Source: Sphingomonas arenae (GTDB lineage: Bacteria; Pseudomonadota; Alphaproteobacteria; Sphingomonadales; Sphingomonadaceae). From it: a stretch of DNA of 64,000 nucleotides. A program made the translations under genes and the position numbers. Location: positions 496,001 through 560,000 of the forward strand of contig NZ_JAFFJU010000001.1 of assembly GCF_016924655.1 (NCBI RefSeq), in the 5' to 3' direction. Below are positions 58,528-64,000 of this stretch, piece after piece; positions within the stretch are counted from its first letter, which is position 1, and each line of letters begins with the position of its first letter. The notes beneath the pieces were generated by a model. That model had not been told where the DNA came from, made no database searches, and saw only the letters and a program-made list of their open reading frames with translations.

Positions 58528-58958
58528 GTTGCGCATCCTCCTGTGACGACTCGGAAGCCGCCTTGTTCCTGTTCCGTTCTACTCCGGTTGCTGCCGCCGC
58601 AACAGCCGGTTTGCCGCGCTCCGGACGACTCCAGAGGGCTTGTCCCCGCTATCCACAGGGACGCACCTCTCCTTCGCCGGGGATAGGTTATCCCCAGCGC
58701 CAACCACAAGCTTGTGCGTTGGTCCCCCCGATGCGCTACCAGATGTTGTGCTTTGAACCGCCCACCGACGCAAGCCGCTAATTTCGGATCAACCGTCTTT
58801 TTTGTGGAAAGTAGTGGCCGGCGCGCAGCACTCGGGCCATGCGCTCTCCCAGGGGTTGCGGATGCAACGAGGGGCCCCACATACGCGCGCAACATTCGGC
58901 CGGCACGACTGCGCGGCCAGCCTCCCCTCCTATTCGGCGAGAGCCAGTTTCCACGCTC
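58528..58958. promoter_or_regulatory. nrdA upstream region with DnaA-box-like sites and palindrome
   Basis: No gene is seen in this 430-base gap between divergent nrdA and the MFS gene. It contains CTATCCACA (58649-58657, 8 of 9 with the DnaA box TTATCCACA), TTATCCCCA (58688-58696, 8 of 9), a perfect 12-bp palindrome CACAAGCTTGTG (58705-58716) and a weaker GCACAACATCTGGTAG on the minus strand (58736-58751) that loosely resembles an NrdR box. E. coli nrdAB is likewise controlled by DnaA and NrdR. Confidence 0.5.
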
Positions 58959-60614
58959 ATGACCGCTTCAACGTTTCCCGCGCCGCGCCTGCTTGCGCCC
59001 CGAAGCCACATCAGCTCCGCCGACCGCGCAGGAGCCGTGCGCAACCTGCTGATCGACGCCGCCGCCGCGACCGCAATCGGCGCGCTCAACAGCGGCGTGG
59101 TCCTGCTGGCGCTGGCGCTGCACATCGGTGCGTCCACCATGCAGGTCGGCCTGCTCGCCGCTATCCCGCTGATCACCCAGGTGCTGCAGGCGCCCGCCGT
59201 GAAGCTGGTCGAAGCCCTGCGCCGGCGCCGGCTGATCTCGGTTGCAGCCCTGGTGATCGCCCGCCTGGCGCTGCCGGTCTACGCGGTGGTGCCGTTTATT
59301 GCGGACCGCACGGTCGCCGTCAGCGTGCTGCTCGGGGCGGCGCTGGTCCATTATGGCTTCAATGCGGTTTCGGCCTGCAGCTGGAACAGCTGGATCAAGG
59401 ACCTGATCCCCACCGAGGGCCTGGGCCGGTTCACCAGCCGGCGCACCCTGGTCGGGACCGCGGTCAGCGCGGTTGCGACCCTGGGCGCCGCAATTGCGCT
59501 GAATCAGGCGCAAGGCAGCGAGCAGGCGGCCGACCTCATCTTCAGCGGGCTCTACCTGTTCGGCTTCCTATGCGGTGTGGTCAGCACGGTTGCGCTGGCC
59601 CGCGTGCCGGAGCTGGCCATGCCGCCCCGCGACGGTACGGCCCCGCTAATGCGCCTGCTGGTGCAGCCATTGAAGGACCGCAACTTCCGCAGCCTGCTGC
59701 GCTATCTCGCCAGCTGGCAGTTCGCGGTGAACCTCGCGACTCCGTTCATTACCGTCTACATCGTGCGGGAACTCGGGTTCGACGTCAGCTTCGTGCTGCT
59801 GCTGACGCTGGCCAGCCAGGTCGCCAACATCGCGGTCGTGCGGCTGTGGGGCCAGGTATCCGACCGCTTCACCAACAAGACGGTGCTGTCGGCAGCGACC
59901 CCGCTCTACATCCTGTGCATCGTCGGCATGGCCTTCGCCGGGGAACTGAGCGGCTCGGCAACGCGCGGCGCCTACCTCTTCCTGTTGCACATCGTAATGG
60001 GTGCGGCGGGCGCGGGTGTCGGCATCGCGTCGGGCAACATCGTCATGAAGCTCAGCCCCAGCGAACAATCGACCAGCTACATGGCCACGAATGCACTCAT
60101 CGGCGCCCTGGCCGCCGGGGTCGCACCGGTGATCGGCGGCTGGGCGGCGGACTTCTTCGCGCGCCGCAGCCTAAGCCTGGAGCTGAGCTGGGCCAGCCCG
60201 CAAGGCGTGGACGAGCTCATCGGCCTGTCCTTCACCCACTGGGAGTTCTTCTTCCTGCTCTCGGCCGTCATGGGCTTGTACACGCTTCACCGACTGTCGT
60301 CCGTCAGCGAGCCGGGCACCGTGCGCCCCAAGGAACTGGTGCAGCTGGCGTGGAGCTCGGCGCAGCGCGCGCTCCGCAACGCATCCTCCGTGGCGGGGCT
60401 GCTCGTGGCGGTGAACTTCCCGGCGGCGGACCTGATCGATGCTCGCCAGCGGCGGCGGCTGACCGAACGTGTCATCGATCCAAGCGACCCATTCCGCAGC
60501 AGCGCGCGCGAAGCGATGGGCTTTCTGCTGCGCAACGCGTTCGACGAGCCTTCCGCTGCCACTGGGGACTTCGACGATGTGCTCGCGCGCCTTGACCGCG
60601 TGACGACGCCCTAG
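58959..60614 (+). CDS. MFS transporter with C-terminal cytosolic extension
   Basis: A 551-residue permease with about twelve helices from residue 25 to 446 (LLALALHIGASTMQVGLLAA, LWGQVSDRFTNKTVLSAATP with the loop motif 'G..sDRf..K', APVIGGWAADFFARRSL). The last 105 residues form a soluble tail with VRPKELVQLAWSSAQRALRN, ARQRRRLTERVID and DVLARLDRV, which is not part of the MFS fold. Substrate unknown. Start ATG 58959 has no clear ribosome binding site; the frame is open further upstream, but those residues are unconserved and repeat-like. Confidence 0.82.
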   Translation: MTASTFPAPRLLAPRSHISSADRAGAVRNLLIDAAAATAIGALNSGVVLLALALHIGASTMQVGLLAAIPLITQVLQAPAVKLVEALRRRRLISVAALVIARLALPVYAVVPFIADRTVAVSVLLGAALVHYGFNAVSACSWNSWIKDLIPTEGLGRFTSRRTLVGTAVSAVATLGAAIALNQAQGSEQAADLIFSGLYLFGFLCGVVSTVALARVPELAMPPRDGTAPLMRLLVQPLKDRNFRSLLRYLASWQFAVNLATPFITVYIVRELGFDVSFVLLLTLASQVANIAVVRLWGQVSDRFTNKTVLSAATPLYILCIVGMAFAGELSGSATRGAYLFLLHIVMGAAGAGVGIASGNIVMKLSPSEQSTSYMATNALIGALAAGVAPVIGGWAADFFARRSLSLELSWASPQGVDELIGLSFTHWEFFFLLSAVMGLYTLHRLSSVSEPGTVRPKELVQLAWSSAQRALRNASSVAGLLVAVNFPAADLIDARQRRRLTERVIDPSDPFRSSAREAMGFLLRNAFDEPSAATGDFDDVLARLDRVTTP

Positions 60615-61813
60615 CGGGGGAGCAGCGCGAGCGCTCGACGGAAAGCGCGTTCTTCCGCGGCCCGGAATCCGGTGCGCCCGGCGGGCGTGTCGTCGGCGAG
60701 GCCGGTCCGGAAGTAAGCGATGCCCGTACCCCTCTCCGGATCGATCCAGAGGCCCGAGCGGAGGCCATACGCCTCACCGGCGTGCCCCACCCGGATCACG
60801 CCGTCCCCCGCCGCATCGTCATCGCAGCCCCGGGCGCGGGTCCCGATCTGCTGGGCGGCCAGTCCGTAGCTGCAATAGAAGCCTTCCGGATCGCCGTTGC
60901 GCCCATCGAACCGCCATTGCGGGCGCAGCAGCTCGGCAACGCTCGCGGGAGAGAGGATGCGGGCTCCGTCTAGCTCGCCCTGGTTGAGCAGCATGCGCCC
61001 GATGCGCGCGAGACCCCGCGCCGAGACGCGCAGGCCGCCTTGCGGCGCGAACAGAGCCCCGTTCTCGCCCGGTCTCCATGCGTCGAACTCACAGGGCTGG
61101 CCTTCCCGCACGAACACCGGACAGGAGGGTCGCTTGCCGCCGAGGTCGTCACGGACCGGCTCGCCACCCTGGGTCAGCACGACGGCCCGGGCAAGGGCTT
61201 CGTCGCTGCAGGTGGGCCAATTGAAGCAGCCATCGATGCGCATCGGTTCGAGCAATTCGCGCCGCATCCAGCGATCGAACCGCTCCCCGGTGACCCGTTC
61301 GACGACGGAGCCCACGACTGGGAAGTTCATGTTCGAATAGGTGAACCAGCCCTCGCCGGGACCGTGACGACTGTCCCAGCTGCGTGGGTCCGCCATCACC
61401 TCCCGCACCGATCCGCCGAGTGGAATGGCATATTGGTCGTCGTGGTCGCGGATGCTGGACGTATGCGACAGCAGCATGCGCAGGCTCACAGGGCGCTGCG
61501 GAAAAGCCGGGTTGCGGAGCGACCAGCCCAGATGACGGGAAACGTCCTCGTCGAGGGACAGCCGGCCCTGCTCCACCAGCTTCATGACGCCGATGGCGAC
61601 CACCAGCTTGCTGACGGAGGCGACCCGAACCGGATCGTCGGGGGACACACCGCGCCGCGCAGCAGGGTCGGCCAGCCCCTCGGCATAGAAACCTTGATCT
61701 CCCGCTCGGTCGAACGCCACGCCGACCTCGGCACCAGTATCATCCTGGGTCCCGGCAACAGTGGCGCAGGAGGTGAGCGCGAGCAGCGCGGATGCGAGAA
61801 ACAAGCGAGACAT
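60611..61813 (-). CDS. Serine hydrolase lipoprotein (class C beta-lactamase/DD-peptidase family)
   Basis: A 400-residue envelope lipoprotein: signal with lipobox LTSC (Cys16). The active-site Ser66-x-x-Lys69 is in VASVSKLVVAIG, the tyrosine motif is TYSNMNFPVVG (Y-S-N), and the third motif, KTG in beta-lactamases, reads HAGEAYG, as often in EstB-like and DD-peptidase-like members. LRMLLSHTSSIRD is a further family motif. A peptidase or esterase is more likely than a resistance enzyme. It overlaps the MFS gene end by 4 bases (convergent). Confidence 0.85.
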   Translation of the reverse strand: MSRLFLASALLALTSCATVAGTQDDTGAEVGVAFDRAGDQGFYAEGLADPAARRGVSPDDPVRVASVSKLVVAIGVMKLVEQGRLSLDEDVSRHLGWSLRNPAFPQRPVSLRMLLSHTSSIRDHDDQYAIPLGGSVREVMADPRSWDSRHGPGEGWFTYSNMNFPVVGSVVERVTGERFDRWMRRELLEPMRIDGCFNWPTCSDEALARAVVLTQGGEPVRDDLGGKRPSCPVFVREGQPCEFDAWRPGENGALFAPQGGLRVSARGLARIGRMLLNQGELDGARILSPASVAELLRPQWRFDGRNGDPEGFYCSYGLAAQQIGTRARGCDDDAAGDGVIRVGHAGEAYGLRSGLWIDPERGTGIAYFRTGLADDTPAGRTGFRAAEERAFRRALALLPR

Positions 61814-62096
61814 CGGCCCGCAGCATCCGCTCGAGGCTCGCCGCTGGCAAGCCTCGCCCGGTCACGTCCGAACGTCCGTATCTGCCGCCTCTTGAAGTCG
61901 GACCGCATCCGTCTTATTCAGAGTGGGCGGACCGGGCCCCTCTGACGCGGGCGCACTGAGCTTTTCAGGCGCTTGCGTGATGTCGGACCGCATCGGAAGT
62001 TTCCGATGTGCGCGTGGCCCGGCTTACCCGCCTTCCTGGCACTGCACAGCGTGGAACCTCCGATTGATCGCAATGGTCATGAAGAGGAGATGTAAC

Positions 62097-62270
62097 GTGC
62101 ATTCGCGCCTGTACCGCCTGATCGAGACTCACCAGCGGATCGACCGCGCGCTCCGTGACGAGCAGCGCCGCCGTGGTGCCGATCCGATGCGGCTTACTCA
62201 GCTCAAGAAGATGAAGCTGAGAGTGAAGGACCTCATCCATCGCTTCACCATGCGGCGCGCCCACGCCTGA
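62097..62270 (+). CDS. DUF465 (YdcH-like) small protein
   Basis: A 57-residue helical protein starting at GTG 62097 with AGGAGA 7 bases upstream. HSRLYRLIETHQRIDRALRD and LTQLKKMKLRVKDLIHRF give the two-helix hairpin of DUF465 proteins ('L...H..ld..i......p......l..LKk..L.lKD.I'). Function of the family is unknown. A hairpin follows the stop codon. Confidence 0.85.
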   Translation: MHSRLYRLIETHQRIDRALRDEQRRRGADPMRLTQLKKMKLRVKDLIHRFTMRRAHA

Positions 62271-62283
62271 GTTCAACGAACCA

Positions 62284-62304
62284 GGCCCGGCAGCAAACCG
62301 GGCC
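62284..62304 (+). terminator. Terminator-like hairpin after DUF465 gene
   Basis: GGCCCGG-CAGCAAA-CCGGGCC is a perfect 7-bp stem, 13 bases after the stop, with no T-run. It could equally be part of the terC leader. Confidence 0.5.
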
Positions 62305-62499
62305 GACCAGTTCCCCACGCCGCCTGCCAGCCCCCCTTTGGCAGTCGAACCTGCCCGATCTGCTGCCGCGGTAAGGCTTCGGGCTCTCCATGCGGAGCCG
62401 CGGCGTGGGGAAACCTCCAAGGTCCAGGCTCTGATGCCGGGGCTCCAGTGATCACGGCGCCGATGCGACCGGTCGCCGCAACAGGGAAACGAGTTCACC

Positions 62500-63549
62500 A
62501 TGGAATTTCTGTTCACTGACTGGCTCGGAACGCCGGCCTGGTTCTGGCTAGCCTTCATTGGCCTGGTCATCGGCCTCACGGCCTTCGACCTCGGCATCCT
62601 CCACAAGGAGGACAAGGAGATGGGCATTGGCGAAAGCCTGAAGCTCAGCGTCTTCTACATCACCATCGCGCTGCTGTTCGGCGTCTGGGTATGGCTGGAG
62701 CGCGGACCCGAACTGGGCATGGCCTACTACACCGGCTTCTTCATCGAGAAAGCGCTGTCGATCGACAACGTCTTCGTGATCAGCCTCATCTTCACCTACT
62801 TCGCGATTCCCGCGAAGTACCAGTATCGCGCTTTGCTGTGGGGCATCATCGGCGTGATCGTGCTGCGCGGCATCATGATCGGCCTCGGCGCCGCGGTGGT
62901 GCAGCAATGGTATTGGGTGCTGTACATCTTCGCCGCCTTCCTGGTGTTCACCGGAGTGAAGATGCTGTTCGCTGGCGACAAGCCGATGGACATCGAGCAC
63001 AACCCGGTGGTCCGCTGGATCAGCCGTCACATGCGGGTGACGAAGGAACTGCACGCCCAGCACTTCTTCGTGAAGGTGCCGGACAGCACCACCGGCAAGC
63101 TGGTGACTGCGGCGACCCCGCTGTTCCTGGCGCTGGTGGTCATCAACCTGGCGGACCTGGTGTTCGCGGTGGACAGCGTGCCGGCGATCTTCGCCATCAC
63201 CACCGACACCTTCATCGTCTACACGTCGAACATCATGGCCATTCTCGGCCTGCGCGCGCTCTACTTCGCGCTTGCCGCGATGGTGCACCGCTTCCACTAC
63301 CTGAAATACGCGCTGGCGCTGGTCCTGGTGTTCATCGGCTCCAAGATCTTCGTGTCCGACTTCCTGCTCGGCGGCGACAAGTTCCCCCCGGTCCTGAGCC
63401 TCGGCGTGACTGCGGCGCTGATCGCGGGCGGGGTCGGCTACTCGCTCTACAAGACCAAGGGTCAGCCGGAGCCCGGCTGGCCCGCGGACGAGGGCCCGGA
63501 CGCGGCCCGGCGCCACATCGACGAGCTCACCGGCGGCAAGGCCGTCTGA
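62500..63549 (+). CDS. terC: TerC family membrane protein
   Basis: A 349-residue protein with about nine helices. The TerC acidic motifs FFIEKALSIDNVFVISLIF and NLADLVFAVDSVPAIFAITT lie in paired helices and probably form the metal path; KQHAQ-like HAQHFFVKVPDSTTGKLVTA separates the halves. Close to Alx/TerC proteins, which export manganese or calcium, for example to metallate exported proteins. GGGAAACGAG lies upstream of ATG 62500. The 229-base leader between the DUF465 gene and this start can fold strongly (see findings). Confidence 0.92.
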   Translation: MEFLFTDWLGTPAWFWLAFIGLVIGLTAFDLGILHKEDKEMGIGESLKLSVFYITIALLFGVWVWLERGPELGMAYYTGFFIEKALSIDNVFVISLIFTYFAIPAKYQYRALLWGIIGVIVLRGIMIGLGAAVVQQWYWVLYIFAAFLVFTGVKMLFAGDKPMDIEHNPVVRWISRHMRVTKELHAQHFFVKVPDSTTGKLVTAATPLFLALVVINLADLVFAVDSVPAIFAITTDTFIVYTSNIMAILGLRALYFALAAMVHRFHYLKYALALVLVFIGSKIFVSDFLLGGDKFPPVLSLGVTAALIAGGVGYSLYKTKGQPEPGWPADEGPDAARRHIDELTGGKAV

Positions 63550-63698
63550 TCGTCGACGGATATACCAGCAGCCGGAAGTCCGTCCTCGCGCGCGATGCAG
63601 CTAGCTAGGCTCAGCTTGATGGGCCACGGCATGAGCAAGCCGCAACCCATCGTGCGTGGTGCCCGTCATGGAGCAAAGGCTGCGGGCGAGCCCACATT

Positions 63699-63735
63699 GC
63701 AAGCCCCGGCTGCGCGCATCGCCACCGGGGCTTGC
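63699..63735. terminator. Terminator-like hairpin between terC and PEP-CTERM gene
   Basis: GCAAGCCCCGG and CCGGGGCTTGC form a perfect 11-bp stem with a 15-base loop, placed between convergent genes; it can serve both. No long T-run. Confidence 0.65.
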
Positions 63736-63753
63736 TGCCGGAAGGACAGAGCG

Positions 63754-64000
63754 TCAGGCCGGGCTGGGGGAAAACATCCGACGACGCCTGAGAACGAACC
63801 CGATCGCCCCGAAGCCGACCAGCATCATCGCCCAGGTCCCGGGCTCCGGGACCGCTCCGCCGATCGGGTTGCCCGCGACGGTGATCCCGCTGAACGCCAT
63901 ACCGCTATGGTAGATCGTATCCGAGAAATTGGTGACCCCGAACTGCAGCATGTAGTCTCCGGCACCAGCGATCGAGTAGGTCGATCCAACCCAGCCCGTG
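63754..64000 (-). CDS. PEP-CTERM sorting domain protein (C-terminal part)
   Basis: The minus-strand frame is open to the window edge, so the 5' part of the gene is missing. The visible 80 or so residues include YMLQFGVTNFSDTIYHSGMA, the linker IGG and the sorting signal VPEPGTWAMMLVGFGAIGFV followed by LRRRR: the PEP motif, a hydrophobic helix and a basic stop, as recognised by the exosortase/archaeosortase-like PEP-CTERM system. The protein is exported and probably ends at the cell surface. A short tail MFSPSPA follows the basic block. Confidence 0.9.
   Translation of the reverse strand, partial: TGWVGSTYSIAGAGDYMLQFGVTNFSDTIYHSGMAFSGITVAGNPIGGAVPEPGTWAMMLVGFGAIGFVLRRRRMFSPSPA

Noticed and set aside
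58839-58958. 40-residue N-terminal extension of the MFS transporter
   Set aside because: Cys/Pro/Arg-rich residues without conservation in a cytosolic leader; ATG 58959 is the better start, although its ribosome binding site is weak.
60611-61813. AmpC-type beta-lactamase resistance gene
   Set aside because: SxxK and YSN are present but KTG is replaced by HAGEAYG and the protein is a lipoprotein; more like an esterase or DD-peptidase relative.
62271-62499. Canonical yybP-ykoY riboswitch before terC
   Set aside because: Expected from known terC biology, but the conserved GGGGAGUAG-type and CUA-type loop sequences are not present by eye; kept only as a leader of unknown type.

Overview
The window is a GC-rich (roughly 65% by eye) chromosomal stretch of an alphaproteobacterium, almost certainly order Sphingomonadales (Sphingomonas or a close relative). 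The case rests on entericidin lipoproteins, an FzlA homologue, a ubiquinone pathway (ubiG, coq7), class Ia ribonucleotide reductase without an ATP cone, PtsP with a GAF domain, a PEP-CTERM protein and dispersed palindromic repeats of a kind I associate with sphingomonads. Gene order is that of an ordinary core chromosome: no prophage, insertion sequence, CRISPR array or rRNA operon was seen. Two tRNA genes are present, Leu(CAG) and Gln(CTG).

Layout. 1-3.9 kb: 3' end of rpoC with strong terminators, two tandem entericidin genes, thyA, an MPN/JAB-like protein without metal ligands, and a CPA1-type antiporter followed by a 35-residue membrane peptide. 4.0-5.3 kb: a scar with the C-terminal remnant of a XoxJ/MoxJ-like binding protein, an unidentified C-terminal fragment and an orphan AAA+ ATPase that resembles TRIP13/Pch2-type defence ATPases (my best candidate for accessory biology). 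5.4-8.7 kb: tRNA-Leu, an NDUFA9-like reductase, uppP, a secreted protein and fzlA. 8.7-10.7 kb: an AT-richer islet with two small secreted proteins and four copies of a short hairpin repeat. 10.7-21.4 kb: TonB-like protein, ubiG, lysC, a flavin oxidoreductase, VOC protein, GT61 glycosyltransferase, ptsP, rodZ-like, cpoB and tilS. 21.3-25.2 kb: a class A beta-lactamase-fold protein without the Glu166 motif, ftsH and two paralogous small exported proteins.

25.2-31.8 kb: DUF3667 protein, then the tightly packed run nadD-rsfS-rlmH-envC-ctpA-dsbB-coq7, joining NAD synthesis, ribosome maintenance, envelope cleavage, disulfide formation and ubiquinone synthesis. 31.9-41.3 kb: DUF885 peptidase, MBL hydrolase, DUF1206 protein, a radical SAM DNA-repair candidate, OmpW, a UdgX fusion protein and a TonB-dependent siderophore receptor behind Fur-box-like sites. 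41.3-46.0 kb (minus strand): dciA, a DsbA-like lipoprotein and smc. 46-54.5 kb: mutY, nudC, cytochrome c, DUF1801, LOG-family, creD, Asp/Asn hydroxylase, rlmE and ppx. 54.6-58.8 kb: tRNA-Gln and a five-gene operon nrdA - three small membrane proteins - nrdB, preceded by DnaA-box-like sequences. 58.9-64 kb: MFS transporter with a long cytosolic tail, class C-type serine hydrolase lipoprotein, DUF465 protein, TerC and a truncated PEP-CTERM protein.

Identifications rest on recalled family motifs and context; no database search was run.
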